Assembly: GCF_025583945.1 (NCBI RefSeq)
Contig: NZ_JAOEGU010000016.1
Coordinates: forward strand, 18,875-82,874
Direction: 5' to 3'
DNA: 64,000 bases
Source: Methylobacter psychrophilus
GTDB lineage: Bacteria > Pseudomonadota > Gammaproteobacteria > Methylococcales > Methylomonadaceae
The position numbers and the translations under genes are program-made. Each line of letters begins with the position of its first letter. Position 1 is the first letter of the stretch. Shown one piece after another: positions 44,614 to 55,600 of this stretch. A model generated the notes under the pieces. That model was not told where the DNA came from. It saw only the letters and a program-made list of their open reading frames with translations, and did not search any database.

Positions 44614-44900
44614 AACCTTACCTGGAAGTGATTTTAAATAACATTATTCGATAATTTTCATTACTGTTTTTAGATGGCGTCTACCACACTAAACTTTTAA
44701 CTACTTTAACCTCAAAAACCAATTTCGTACAAGAAAGCACTAAACTGACAATGCCGGTATCAAGGAAAATTCAGGTACATTACCCGACTTTGGAATAAAT
44801 AAAGGCTGATTTACCGGGCTTTTTGCTTATACACCTAAAACACTTTGTATTTATGATGATATCCGCTGAACCATTATTCGATATTTTTTAATGGACGGAT

Positions 44901-45161
44901 TTGAATACTAGCGTCAGTCAAAACAATATTAATTTTTCATCAGGAACCATCCATTGCCATGGCAATACATTAACTATACAATCGCTTCACACAAGCATTA
45001 GCAGACCTCAAGCAACGACCATCAAACCTGTCATTAACCACCTGCATCCTGAATTAATTGCTAATAAATCTGCCACAAATGTCGATATCCAACATTTAGT
45101 CCGGCTTTCATTAGCTGTCCTGATCCAGCCAGCCCAACACACACAAAAACCAATACCATGA
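44901..45161 (+). CDS. Doubtful small ORF upstream of the ABC exporter, 86 aa
   Basis: An open frame beginning at TTG runs to a four-base overlap (ATGA) with the exporter permease gene, an arrangement that suggests translational coupling. The protein is rich in His, Asn, Thr, Ser and Ile, has no signal peptide, membrane segment or known motif, and lacks a clear ribosome-binding site. It could equally be the 5' leader of the exporter transcript. Confidence 0.3.
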   Translation: MNTSVSQNNINFSSGTIHCHGNTLTIQSLHTSISRPQATTIKPVINHLHPELIANKSATNVDIQHLVRLSLAVLIQPAQHTQKPIP

Positions 45162-46318
45162 ATCATATTGCCTTAAAAATGCTAATGGGTGATACAGGCA
45201 AGTATATCGGCATAGTAATGGGCCTGACCTTTGCCTCGTTAATTATGACCCAGCAGCCAGCCATTTTTCTGGGCATTATGTCACGTACTTACAGTTTTAT
45301 TGCCGATGTCGGTTTGCCTGATATCTGGGTAATGGACTCGAAAGTACAATTTGTCGATGATATCAAACCCTTGCAGGATACCGAACTTTATCGGGTACGA
45401 GGTATTTCGGGTGTGGAATGGGCAATGCCGATGTATAAAGGCTTACTAAAAGCGCGTCTTACCGATGGCACCTTTCAAACCTGTAATGTTGTAGGACTGG
45501 ATGATGCCACTTTAATCGGCGGCCCACCCATGATGCTGGAAGGCAAGCTGGATGATTTACGCCGTAGCGATAGCGTTATCGTCGATATTGACGGCGCCAG
45601 AGATAAACTCGGAAAACCTTCACCAATACCTGGTGGTAAAGCCATTCCACTTAAAATAGGCGACAATCTGGAATTAAATGATCGCCGCGCGATTGTTGTC
45701 GGCATTGCCAAAGTCACACGAACCTTTCAATCCCAGCCCGTCATATATACAACGTATTCACGCGCTAAAAGCTACGCGCCTAAAGAACGTAAACTCTTGT
45801 CTTTTGTATTGGTTAAAGCAAAAAAAGGCCAGGATCTCGCTGAGCTAACCCGCAGCATCCGTGAAAAAACAGGATTAGCGGCTTATACCCAGACAGAATT
45901 TATTACTCTCACTTACGAATATTTTATGCACAACACAGGTATCCCGATTAATTTTGGTATTTCGGTACTATTGGGCTTTATTGTCGGTGCCGCCATTGCC
46001 GGCCAGACTTTTTACAACTTTACCCTGGAAAATTTGCGGCAATTCGGCGTACTAAAAGCCATGGGCACCAGTAACTGGACATTACTACGCATGATTTTAT
46101 TACAAGCGGTTCTGGTCGGCAGCATCGGTTATGGTTTAGGCGTAGGTCTAACGGCATTATTTGGTTTTGCCATGCGCCATACCATTCTAGCCTTCAAATT
46201 TCCCTGGCAACTACTGCTATTCAGCGGTGCGGGTGTTAGTTTAATCTGCATTTTCGCCGCCATCATCAGCATACTCAAAGTGATTCGCCTGGAACCTGCC
46301 ATTGTCTTTAAAGGCTAA
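45158..46318 (+). CDS. ABC exporter permease, FtsX/MacB/DevC-like
   Basis: A 386-residue permease: N-terminal transmembrane helix (about 15-38), a large periplasmic domain (40-255) and a C-terminal FtsX domain with three hydrophobic segments (about 265-380; GISVLLGFIVGAAIAGQTFY). This is the DevC/MacB topology. With the following ATPase, membrane-fusion and outer-membrane genes it makes a complete type I-like exporter. Substrate unknown. Confidence 0.88.
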   Translation: MNHIALKMLMGDTGKYIGIVMGLTFASLIMTQQPAIFLGIMSRTYSFIADVGLPDIWVMDSKVQFVDDIKPLQDTELYRVRGISGVEWAMPMYKGLLKARLTDGTFQTCNVVGLDDATLIGGPPMMLEGKLDDLRRSDSVIVDIDGARDKLGKPSPIPGGKAIPLKIGDNLELNDRRAIVVGIAKVTRTFQSQPVIYTTYSRAKSYAPKERKLLSFVLVKAKKGQDLAELTRSIREKTGLAAYTQTEFITLTYEYFMHNTGIPINFGISVLLGFIVGAAIAGQTFYNFTLENLRQFGVLKAMGTSNWTLLRMILLQAVLVGSIGYGLGVGLTALFGFAMRHTILAFKFPWQLLLFSGAGVSLICIFAAIISILKVIRLEPAIVFKG

Positions 46319-46319
46319 C

Positions 46320-47030
46320 ATGACGAATATAGCCGTACGCTGCCAAAACGTAGTCAAAGTTTATGATACCGGCGGTCAAAAAGTAACTGCCCTTAACCAT
46401 ATTAATCTGGAGATTGCTGAGGGCAAACTGATGATGTTGGTCGGGCCATCCGGCTGCGGTAAAACGACCCTTATTTCAGTAATCGCCGGCATTCTTGACC
46501 AAGATGAAGGGATTTGTGAATTGTTTGGTGAAAATTTACTTACCATGCGCAGTAAGGATAAGTTAAATTTTAGGGCAAAAAACATTGGTTTTGTATTTCA
46601 GGCATTTAACCTGCTACCGTCACTAAATGCAGCAGAAAATGTCTCGGTTCCGCTTATTATTAACGGCATGAAACGCATTGAAGCCGAGCGTAAAGCCATA
46701 ACATTACTTGAACAGGTGGGCTTGGGAGAGCGCTGGCAATCATTACCGTCACAACTTTCCGGTGGACAACAACAACGTGTCGCCATTGCCCGCGCCTTGG
46801 TACATAACCCACGACTTATTGTTTGTGACGAGCCCACCAGCGCACTGGACCATGAAACCGGGCGTAATGTGATGGAACTGCTCAAAGCAGTCGCCATGCA
46901 AAAAGACCGAACTTTAGTTATTGTTACCCATGATACGCGTATCTTTGACTTTGCCGATCGTATTGCCGAAATGGATGACGGGCATATTGTTAAAGTAAAA
47001 GAGAGCAATTCTAAAGCGACAAACCCTTGA
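46320..47030 (+). CDS. ABC exporter ATP-binding subunit (DevA/MacB-like)
   Basis: A 236-residue ATPase with Walker A GPSGCGKTT (42-50), Q-loop VFQAFNLLPSL, signature LSGGQQQR (about 143-150), Walker B LIVCDEPTS and the H-loop VIVTHDTR. Start 46320 (MTNIAVRC), one base after the permease stop, is preferred over an in-frame TTG inside the permease gene. It is a LolD/MacB-type ATPase that energises the DevC-like permease. Confidence 0.93.
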   Translation: MTNIAVRCQNVVKVYDTGGQKVTALNHINLEIAEGKLMMLVGPSGCGKTTLISVIAGILDQDEGICELFGENLLTMRSKDKLNFRAKNIGFVFQAFNLLPSLNAAENVSVPLIINGMKRIEAERKAITLLEQVGLGERWQSLPSQLSGGQQQRVAIARALVHNPRLIVCDEPTSALDHETGRNVMELLKAVAMQKDRTLVIVTHDTRIFDFADRIAEMDDGHIVKVKESNSKATNP

Positions 47031-47096
47031 TCCCTTTAACCATGAACCTTATGCCCGCCGAATTTCACCTGTTGCCTTGAACCTTAAATATTAACC

Positions 47097-48086
47097 ATGC
47101 AAATCAAATACACACTCCCGCTACTGGCTGTTGCCGGATTTTTATTTGCCACTTACACGGCAATCAATAGTAATAATCCTACGCCAATTGCAGAGGCCAT
47201 CACAGAGCCTGCCTCTGCACCGTTTAAAGCCTTTATTGCCGGTGCCGGAATCATTGAAGCGCAAAGCCGTAATATCGCCATTGGCACACCCTTGCCTGGC
47301 ATTGTCAAAGCAATAGCCGTAAAGGTTGGCGATCAAGTTAAAGCGGATGCGCCGCTTTTTTATCTGGATGATCTTGATACACTTGCGACATTAGCGATCA
47401 AACGTGCAGACCTTACCAAAGCCAAGGCCGATGTTACCATTGCAAAGGCCACTTTCAATGATGCAAAATCCCTCAGTGATTTAGCTGAAGCCGTAACCGA
47501 TCGGCGTGCCATCAGCGCCGAAGAATTGCTTAAACGACGTAATGCCATGCTAATCACCAAAGCCAGACTGGAAAGTGCGTTGGCATTGGTACAACAAGCA
47601 GAAGCTAACCTTGCCGATACTGAAACTACCTTAAGCCGTCTTATTGTGCGCGCACCGGTCGAAGGTGAAGTTCTGCAAGTCAATATTCGACCGGGTGAGT
47701 TTGCCCCCACCGGCTTTTTAAATACCCCCTTACTATTGTTGGGTGACCTGAATCAGTTGCATGTGCGGGTTGATATTGACGAGAATGATGCGTGGCGCTT
47801 CGACAAAAACAGCAAAGCCATTGCTTTTCTGCGCGGCAATCGAAGCTTCAAAGTCGACCTAAGCCTGGCCTATGTCGAACCCTATGTTGTCCCTAAAAAA
47901 TCCCTGACTGGCGACAGTAATGAACGGGTTGATACGCGAGTATTGCAAGCGTTGTACCGGTTTGATCGCAAACAATTGCCTATCTATGTCGGCCAACAGA
48001 TGGATGTATTTATTGAAGCCCGTGATTACTCCACCAACAAGGATTCAGAAAATAGCCAAAATGATGCTAAAGGTCCCTCTTCATGA
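47097..48086 (+). CDS. Periplasmic membrane-fusion protein (HlyD/DevB-like)
   Basis: A 329-residue adaptor: N-terminal signal anchor (about 5-23), a lipoyl-like half domain around GTPLPGIVKAIAVKVGDQVK, a helical hairpin (about 95-175), the second lipoyl half (IVRAPVEGEVLQVNIRPGEF) and a beta-barrel domain. It bridges the inner-membrane permease and the outer-membrane channel. It overlaps the next gene by four bases (ATGA). The C-terminal tail (about 310-329) is hydrophilic and variable. Confidence 0.9.
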   Translation: MQIKYTLPLLAVAGFLFATYTAINSNNPTPIAEAITEPASAPFKAFIAGAGIIEAQSRNIAIGTPLPGIVKAIAVKVGDQVKADAPLFYLDDLDTLATLAIKRADLTKAKADVTIAKATFNDAKSLSDLAEAVTDRRAISAEELLKRRNAMLITKARLESALALVQQAEANLADTETTLSRLIVRAPVEGEVLQVNIRPGEFAPTGFLNTPLLLLGDLNQLHVRVDIDENDAWRFDKNSKAIAFLRGNRSFKVDLSLAYVEPYVVPKKSLTGDSNERVDTRVLQALYRFDRKQLPIYVGQQMDVFIEARDYSTNKDSENSQNDAKGPSS

Positions 48087-49567
48087 AACGTTGCCTTATC
48101 ATGCTGCCTTTAATTTTTCTGGTCTGGGGCTGTACTGTCGGGCCCGACTACCAGCGCCCTGTTGTCGCAACCCCCAAACAATGGACCGAAACCGTCAAAA
48201 ACCGAAATACCGGATTACCGGACAACCACACCAGCTCGATTCTACGGGATCAATGGTGGAAAAACTTCAATGACCCGATACTCAACCGACTTATCACCGA
48301 TGCCATTGCCGCCAATCTGGATTTAAAACAGGCTTTGGTACGGGTTAAAGACGCTCGTGCCCAACGCTGGGTAACCATTACTGCCGGCTTGCCCTCCATA
48401 ACAGGAAAAAGCAATGTTAGTCGACGTCTTAACAACTCCACCGCAGGCGCTCAAACGGGTGGCACACCTGCTGCGGCTGGCGGCTCTGGTTTCGGTAATC
48501 AAATCATCAATATTTTTCAATCCGGCTTTGACGCTCAATGGGAGCTGGATTTTTTTGGCGGCGAAAGACGTGCCATAGAAGCCGCTGATGCCAATGTCGA
48601 CAGCGCCATAGAAAACAGCCGGGATGTGATGATTACCCTACTGGGCGAAGTCGCCAGCAACTACATCCAGTTACGCACCAATCAACAATTAATCGCCATA
48701 ACGCGCGAGAACTTATATTCTCAACAAGAAACAGCAAGACTGACTCAAATACGCCAACAAGCAGGTTTCGCAAGCATGCTGGAAGTGGCTCAGGCACAAT
48801 CGCAGACAGCGACTACCGAAGCTTTTATGCCGGTGTATGAAACTGTTGTTAACCAATCAATCCACTCACTTAGTGTATTGCTGGCACGGGAACCCAATGC
48901 CCTGGCGCTTCGGCTCGATAATTCAGCCCCCATTCCAGCAATGACCAGCCTTGTAATAGCCGACCTCCCCTCCGAACTATTATTGCGCAGGCCCGATATT
49001 CGTTATGCCGAACGGAAAATTGCCGAGGCCAACGCCAATATCGGTGTTGCAACTGCCGAACTGTATCCGAGAGTAAACCTGTCAGCGTTTATAGGCCTGC
49101 AAAATACGCGTATCACCGACTTTACCCCGATTGGTAAATCATGGTCTACCGCCTCATCGTTAACCTTACCCATTTTCAATTGGGGACGAATTAACGCCAA
49201 CATTAAAAGTAAAAATGCGCAATTTGACCTGGCTTTTCTCGCCTACCAATCAACTGTTTTAACCGCTTTTAAAGAAGTTGAAGATACACTTGTTGCCTAT
49301 AAAAATGAACAACACCGACACCAGTCACTTGCGCAAGCGGTTACCGCGAGCGAACTTGCTGTGCAAATGGCCGATGAGCGCTATAGTAAAGGTTTATCAA
49401 TGTTTCTGGATGTGCTCCAAACCCAGCAGGCACTTTTTCAGGCGCAACGTAATCTGGTCGATAGTGAAGCCCAACTGTCCAACGATCTGGTGGCTTTATA
49501 TAAAGCCTTGGGTGGTGGCTGGCAAACCGAAGCAACCTTAAGCGACGCCGCTCAGTTACAAAAATAA
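48083..49567 (+). CDS. Outer-membrane efflux lipoprotein, NodT family
   Basis: A 494-residue TolC-like channel of the NodT family. Signal peptide with lipobox VWGC (Cys17) followed by TVGPDYQRP, the standard NodT start. The two OEP repeats (about 60-250 and 270-480) include LLRRPDIRYAERKIAEANAN. It completes the exporter across the outer membrane. Four-base overlap with the adaptor gene. Confidence 0.94.
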   Translation: MKRCLIMLPLIFLVWGCTVGPDYQRPVVATPKQWTETVKNRNTGLPDNHTSSILRDQWWKNFNDPILNRLITDAIAANLDLKQALVRVKDARAQRWVTITAGLPSITGKSNVSRRLNNSTAGAQTGGTPAAAGGSGFGNQIINIFQSGFDAQWELDFFGGERRAIEAADANVDSAIENSRDVMITLLGEVASNYIQLRTNQQLIAITRENLYSQQETARLTQIRQQAGFASMLEVAQAQSQTATTEAFMPVYETVVNQSIHSLSVLLAREPNALALRLDNSAPIPAMTSLVIADLPSELLLRRPDIRYAERKIAEANANIGVATAELYPRVNLSAFIGLQNTRITDFTPIGKSWSTASSLTLPIFNWGRINANIKSKNAQFDLAFLAYQSTVLTAFKEVEDTLVAYKNEQHRHQSLAQAVTASELAVQMADERYSKGLSMFLDVLQTQQALFQAQRNLVDSEAQLSNDLVALYKALGGGWQTEATLSDAAQLQK

Positions 49568-49647
49568 CAGGGGGTTTTGTATTCAAGCGTAAGCAAAGGC
49601 TTTATGATACTCAACAATATTTTCCTTAAACGAACAGTAACAATAAC

Positions 49648-50385
49648 TTGGCAAAAAAAAACCGACACTTACAACCCAGTCAAGCCAAGTCATTATCACT
49701 ACGTATAATACTGCGAAATAGCCTGCTTTTCTTTGTTGCCTCATCTATTGCTATCGTTATTTTGCTAAAGTGGTTGCCGGTACCAACCTCGATGTTTATG
49801 TTATATCGGCATTATGAAGACTTAATTGAAGACCACGCATTTAAGTCCATTAACTATCAATGGATCAGTGCAAAAAATATTTCCTCAAATGCATCGACTG
49901 CCGTTATTGCCTCAGAAGACCAGCAGTTTTACCAGCACTTTGGTTTTGATTTGCAATCCATAAGCTCGTCAATTACTGCTTATATCAATGGCGGGCGACG
50001 CTTGAGAGGAGCCAGCACCATTTCCCAACAAGTTGCCAAAAATTTATTTTTAACACCATCCAAAAGCTTTATCCGTAAAGGACTGGAAGCCTGGTTTACC
50101 TTACTTATAGAAATAGCATGGAGTAAACAACGAATAGTCGTGGTGTACCTGAATATTGCCGAATTTGGTGATCATTTATTTGGCATAGAAGCAGCAAGCC
50201 AACATTACTTTGGCACTTCGGCAAAAAACCTCAGCCGTTCACAAGCGGCGATGCTTGCAGCCACATTACCCAATCCCCTTCAGCTAAAGGCAGCACACCC
50301 TTCCAGTTATGTCATCAGAAGACAAAATTGGATACTCAGACAAATGCGCAATTTGGGTGACCCGCAGAACTCACCAGACCGTTAA
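49648..50385 (+). CDS. mtgA: Monofunctional peptidoglycan glycosyltransferase MtgA
   Basis: A 245-residue enzyme with one transmembrane helix (about 25-45) and a GT51 domain with motif 1 ASEDQQFYQHFGFD (catalytic Glu in EDQ) and motif 2 RGASTISQQVAKNLFL. It polymerises lipid II into glycan strands. The frame opens with TTG at 49648 and has no clear ribosome-binding site; no in-frame ATG occurs before the membrane helix, so the TTG start is accepted with reservation. Confidence 0.92.
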   Translation: MAKKNRHLQPSQAKSLSLRIILRNSLLFFVASSIAIVILLKWLPVPTSMFMLYRHYEDLIEDHAFKSINYQWISAKNISSNASTAVIASEDQQFYQHFGFDLQSISSSITAYINGGRRLRGASTISQQVAKNLFLTPSKSFIRKGLEAWFTLLIEIAWSKQRIVVVYLNIAEFGDHLFGIEAASQHYFGTSAKNLSRSQAAMLAATLPNPLQLKAAHPSSYVIRRQNWILRQMRNLGDPQNSPDR

Positions 50386-50574
50386 AGATTCTCAAGTAAA
50401 CAAGCCTGTCGGAGAGAAAATATTGCTTTCAAAAGCGGCCATGAATGTGGCAAGTAAATAGTCCTGCTCGCTTCTTTTGATTCTTTTACACACACAGCAC
50501 AGCCACTTTAATAACTTTATACGTTGTGTTACTGGTTTTTTTTATTATACTGTTTTTTATTTTGGGTAAAAACT

Positions 50575-51303
50575 ATGTGTTTTAGTGCTGACATGTCACT
50601 GGGGCTCGGTGTTGTAGGAATTGCTGCTTCAAGCGTGACTTTTCTTGATAAAACTGAATCCTTCTGGGTGAGAGTGGCAAGATCTTATGCTATTTTTCAT
50701 TTTTCACTCATGGAATTTATTCAATATTTTGCCTATCCGGTTGCCGATCAATGTGGTTACGGGCCTAATCTTTTTTTAAGTGAATTATCAACTTATCATA
50801 TCAGTATGCAGGCACTCGCCATTATGCCGGCACTCGCCACCTACTCATCTGATAAATCCGCACTTAAACATGCAACACTATTTGGAGCGACTTTAAGCTG
50901 CTTATTCCTGGCCTGCTCTTTTTTGCCAAAAAACCTGCAAATTTTTGATACTACACCTAATTTTATTGGCAATATGGTTTCCTGTTTGTTTATGGGGACT
51001 TATCATATCGGTTATCGCATCGCGAGTGCCTTTGGAACCTTTGTTACTCACGGCTCGTTATTTGCGCTGGCATTAAGTGGTTTTATCTGGAAAAATAACT
51101 GGAAAATTTCCAGTTATCATTTATTTATGGCCCTGATGACTTTATTTATGCCGCAATGGTTGCTGGGTGTCTCAACAGGCGAAGCAGCCGCCATTTATTG
51201 CTTCTATTCAATCCCCACTACCATTAGTTTCATGCCGTATTTTAAAAATTTCTTCACCGTTCAAAGCTATACAAATAATGGCGAATTACCCCTTAAAAGC
51301 TAA
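50575..51303 (+). CDS. DUF5765-like integral membrane protein
   Basis: A 242-residue protein with about seven hydrophobic segments. The N-terminus MCFSADMSLGLGVVGIAASS and the segment FSLMEFIQYFAYPVADQCGY are typical of the DUF5765 family (MCFSA...). Function unknown. Start 50575 is chosen because the family begins MCFSA; the longer frame adds 17 hydrophobic residues with no signal. A long hairpin follows the stop. Confidence 0.75.
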   Translation: MCFSADMSLGLGVVGIAASSVTFLDKTESFWVRVARSYAIFHFSLMEFIQYFAYPVADQCGYGPNLFLSELSTYHISMQALAIMPALATYSSDKSALKHATLFGATLSCLFLACSFLPKNLQIFDTTPNFIGNMVSCLFMGTYHIGYRIASAFGTFVTHGSLFALALSGFIWKNNWKISSYHLFMALMTLFMPQWLLGVSTGEAAAIYCFYSIPTTISFMPYFKNFFTVQSYTNNGELPLKS

Positions 51304-51341
51304 CTACTAAATAGTCAGCAATGGCTTCCCTGAATTGACTC

Positions 51342-51388
51342 AAAAATAAGTAAATGATGATAGCTATACCCACCATTTACTTATTTTT
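51342..51388. terminator. Long AT-rich hairpin after the DUF5765 gene
   Basis: Fifteen perfectly paired bases (51342-51356 with 51374-51388, the right arm ending in T5) around a 17-base loop. Position after the stop fits a terminator for the upstream gene, but the unusually long AT-rich stem could be another element. Confidence 0.6.
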
Positions 51389-51519
51389 GAATAATCCGCG
51401 CATTTTTAAGCTATCGCTACACTTTCTGCCCCATCTCGTTAACCACATAACAAATAATCAACTTTGCAAAAGCATTAAAAGGTTTAGAATGCGAATTAAA
51501 ATTCAAGGAATACAGGCGC

Positions 51520-52674
51520 ATGGTTAGTGAAAAAAATACTACCATCCTGATTATTGACGATGCCTCAGAAAGCCTGTCTGTATTAAGTGAGCTACTACGC
51601 CCACAATATCGGGTGCTGGCGACAACTACTGGTAAAAGTGGTTGTCGCATAGCTGGCAGACAGCCTAAGCCGGATCTGATTTTACTGGATGTTATGATGC
51701 CGGACATGGACGGTTACGAGGTACTTAAACAATTACGCAATAACCCCATAACCTGGGACATTCCCGTTATTTTTCTTACTGCTTTGGCTAATATAGGTGA
51801 TGAAGAACGCGGACTGCAACTTGGCGCTGCCGATTATATAACTAAACCCATCATACCGGCTGTAGTACTGGCCCGAGTGCATACCCAGCTTGAAGCCAAA
51901 TTGGCACGTGACTGGATGAAAGACCAAAACGCCACCCTTGAAGCCGAAGTTACCAAGCGCATGACCGAAAACGATTTTACCCAGCGGGTCAGTATTCAGG
52001 CGCTGGCACGTCTGGCCGAAACTCGTGATCTGGAAACCGGCAATCATATTTTACGCACCCAAGGTTATGTCCAGCGACTGGCCAATGGCTTAACCCTACA
52101 TCCCCGCTTTGCTGCTACGCTTACTGATAACTATATTAATCTGTTATCCCGATCTGCGCCATTGCACGATATTGGTAAAGTTGGCATTCCCGATCATATT
52201 CTGCACAAACCCGGCAAACTTGACTCCGATGAATGGGCCATCATGCAAACCCACGCCAAGTTAGGTAGCGATGCCATCGAGCAGGCCGAACAGGATATTG
52301 ATATACACTTGGCATTTCTTACTTTGGCCAAAGAAATCGCCCACTGGCACCACGAAAAATGGGATGGTAGCGGCTATCCTGACGGACTGGCAAAAGATGA
52401 CATTCCTGTTTCTGCTCGTCTGATGGCAATTGCCGACGTTTTTGATGCACTAATTTCAGCCCGTACTTATAAGCCGGCAATGTCCTACACTCAAGCCCGC
52501 GATATTATTGCTGCCGGCCGCGGCAAGCACTTCGATCCAGACATGACCGATGCTTTTCTGGACGGATTTGACGATTTCGTCGCCATCGCCGAGCGTTATC
52601 TTAACCTTTATGGCAAACTTAAACTCCACACAGCAATCCCTGACCAAACCATTCAAACAAGGAAATTGTCATGA
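51520..52674 (+). CDS. Response regulator with HD-GYP domain
   Basis: A 384-residue two-domain protein: receiver domain (about 8-125; phosphoacceptor Asp57 in LILLDVMMPDMDG, Lys in YITKPI), then an HD-GYP phosphodiesterase domain (about 165-370; HDIGKVGIPDHIL at 216-228, HHEKWDGSGYPDG at 279-291). HD-GYP proteins hydrolyse cyclic-di-GMP, so this links a phosphorelay to second-messenger control. It overlaps the next gene by four bases (ATGA) and so belongs to a three-gene signalling operon. Confidence 0.93.
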   Translation: MVSEKNTTILIIDDASESLSVLSELLRPQYRVLATTTGKSGCRIAGRQPKPDLILLDVMMPDMDGYEVLKQLRNNPITWDIPVIFLTALANIGDEERGLQLGAADYITKPIIPAVVLARVHTQLEAKLARDWMKDQNATLEAEVTKRMTENDFTQRVSIQALARLAETRDLETGNHILRTQGYVQRLANGLTLHPRFAATLTDNYINLLSRSAPLHDIGKVGIPDHILHKPGKLDSDEWAIMQTHAKLGSDAIEQAEQDIDIHLAFLTLAKEIAHWHHEKWDGSGYPDGLAKDDIPVSARLMAIADVFDALISARTYKPAMSYTQARDIIAAGRGKHFDPDMTDAFLDGFDDFVAIAERYLNLYGKLKLHTAIPDQTIQTRKLS

Positions 52675-55600
52675 CGACTCATAAGGAAAACAAAAAAAAT
52701 ACCACGAAAGCTTCAGGCGACGTCAAAACAAGTGACGGACAAGCTATAAACCCAAAAAACCATAATCCGCAAAAAACGACTGACAAGCCGGTTACCGTTT
52801 TTCCGATCGTCGGCATCGGTGCCTCGGCTGGCGGACTGGCAGCTTTTGAGGCATTTTTCTCCGGAATGCCTACCGACACCGACCCTGACATGGCTTTTGT
52901 TTTGGTACAACATTTGGCTCCGGACCATAGCAGCATTCTCACTGATCTCATCCAGCGCTATACACGCATGAAGGTCTATGAAGTTGAGAACGGCATGCAG
53001 GTGCAACCCAACTGTGCCTATATAATTCCACCCAATCGCGATATGGCACTACTGAACGGTACACTACAATTACTGATGCCTTTTGCACCACGCGGCCAGC
53101 GCCTACCTATTGACTTTTTCTTTCGCTCACTCGCCCAAGATCAGCATGAGCGTGCCATTGGCATTATACTTTCCGGTACCGGTAGCGATGGCACATCGGG
53201 CGCAAGAGCCATTAAGGCCGAAGGTGGCATCGTTATGGCGCAGAATACAGAATCTACTGAATTCAATGGTATGCCGTGCAGCATTATTGCTACCGGCCTG
53301 GTCGATTACGTAATGCCGCCAGCCGAGATGCCTGCCCAGCTCATCAACTATGTCAAGCACGCCTTTATCAATCGCCCCGAGTTAATCAGCACACCTTTAG
53401 TACCCCGTGAGACAATTTTAAACAAGATTTTCGTGCTGTTGCGAGGCCAAACCGGCCATGATTTTTCCCTCTACAAACCCAAAACAATCTATCGCCGGAT
53501 TGAACGACGAATGGCGGTACAACAAATAGATAACATTGACTTATACCTTCAATTTTTGCAACAAAATCCCGCCGAAGTCAACGCGCTATTTGCCGACCTG
53601 TTAATCGGCGTGACCAATTTTTTCCGCGATCCGGATGCCTTTGTAGCACTTGAAAAAAAAATCATCCCGACACTTTTTGTCGACAAACCCATAACTACGA
53701 TGATTCGTATCTGGTCTACCGGATGCTCTACCGGCGAAGAAGCCTATTCTATCGCCATTGTTGTACAAGAATATCTGGAACAGATCCAGCAAAGTTACAA
53801 AGTACAAATTTTCGCTACCGACATTGACCGCCAGGCAATTACTACCGCTCGCGCCGGCCTGTACCCCGCCAGTATCGCCTTTGATATTTCACCGAACCGT
53901 CTGGCGCGATTTTTTACGGCTGAGCCTGACGGCGGCGGCTACCGGATTCATAAAAACATCCGCGATATGTTGGTCTTTTCTGAACACAACGTCATTAAAG
54001 ATCCCCCCTTCTCCAAACTTGACCTTATCAGTTGCCGCAACCTGCTGATTTATCTGACTGCAGAGTTGCAAAAAAAGCTTATTCCGCTATTTCACTACGC
54101 GCTCAACCCTGGCGGCACCCTATTTTTGGGCAGCTCCGAGAGTGTAGGTGAATTTGATGATGTATTTATCGTACTCGACCGCAAGGCCAAGCTGTACAAG
54201 CGTAAAGAGTATGCTTATAACCAACAAAACAAACGCCCCGGAAATTTTATGCAGCCACTGACGACACTTGAACTACCAATGCTGCGAGCGCCCGGGAAAA
54301 CAGACAACACCGTAAAACTGTCATTACGGGAACTGACAGAACAAACACTGTTACAAAAAATCGCGCCAGCCAGCGCCCTCGTGAATAATCAGGGTGATAT
54401 TCTCTATTTACATGGTCGCACCGGCAGGTATCTGGAGCCGACTCCCGGCGAGTCCGGTATTAATAATATGCTAAAAATGGCCCGTGAAGGGCTAAGGCTA
54501 GACCTGACCACCAGCCTGCACAAAGCGGTAAGATTATCAGAGAGCGTATACTGTCCCGGCCTGCGCGTTAAAACCAACGGTCACTTTACTCTGGTTAACT
54601 TAACCATACATCCGGTAACCATAAGTCCGACAACAACGCCGCCATCTTCCCTGTATCTGGTTACGCTGGAAGAAGCGCAGGAAACGCTGAGCATAAAGGG
54701 CACTGAAACAATCACCGATGTAGGCACACCGGGTACTGAAATAGACGCAGATGGGCGCATCAAAGCGCTAAAGCAGCAATTACGACAAAAAGACGAGTAT
54801 ATGCAAGCCTTTCACGAGGAATTGGAAACCTCCAACGAAGAATTAAAGTGCTCAAATGAAGAAATGCAATCAATTAACGAAGAACTGCAATCTACCAACG
54901 AGGAACTGGAAACCTCCAAAGAAGAATTGCAGTCAGTTAATGAAGAACTTGCTACCGTCAATGCCGAGTTACAAACCAAGCTGATAGATTTGTCACGAGC
55001 CAATAACGATATGAACAATCTGCTCGCTGGCACCGGCATTGCCACCATTTTTTTAGACCTGCAACTGCGTATTTTGCGTTTTACCCCAACTGCCTGCAAA
55101 ATCATGAACCTGATCGTAAACGACGTAGGTCGACCGGTAAGCCACCTGGCTCTCAATTTGGTTGGTTACGACCGCCTCATGGAGGATGCTAATGGCGTTC
55201 TAAATACTTTGATTCCTAAAGAAGTCGATGTACAGACAACCGATAACAAGCGGTTTGCCATGCGCATCCAGCCTTATCGCACTCTCGATAATATTATTGA
55301 AGGCGTGGTAATTACCTTTGTCGATATAACCGAGATTATGGAGGCGCGAGAAGCACTGCGTCGCCTGGCAATAGTAGTGCACGATGCAACCGATGCCATC
55401 ACCGTGCAGGATCTAAAAGGCCATATTATGGCCTGGAACCCAGGAGCCGTAAAATTGTATGGCTGGAGTGAAGCTGAGGCGCTAAAAATGAACGTTCGCG
55501 ATATAATTCCCAAAGGGCTACAAGAACAGGCATTAACCATAGATAATCAAATTAGCGCCACCAAAACCTTGGAGCCATACTATACACAACGTGTTACCAA

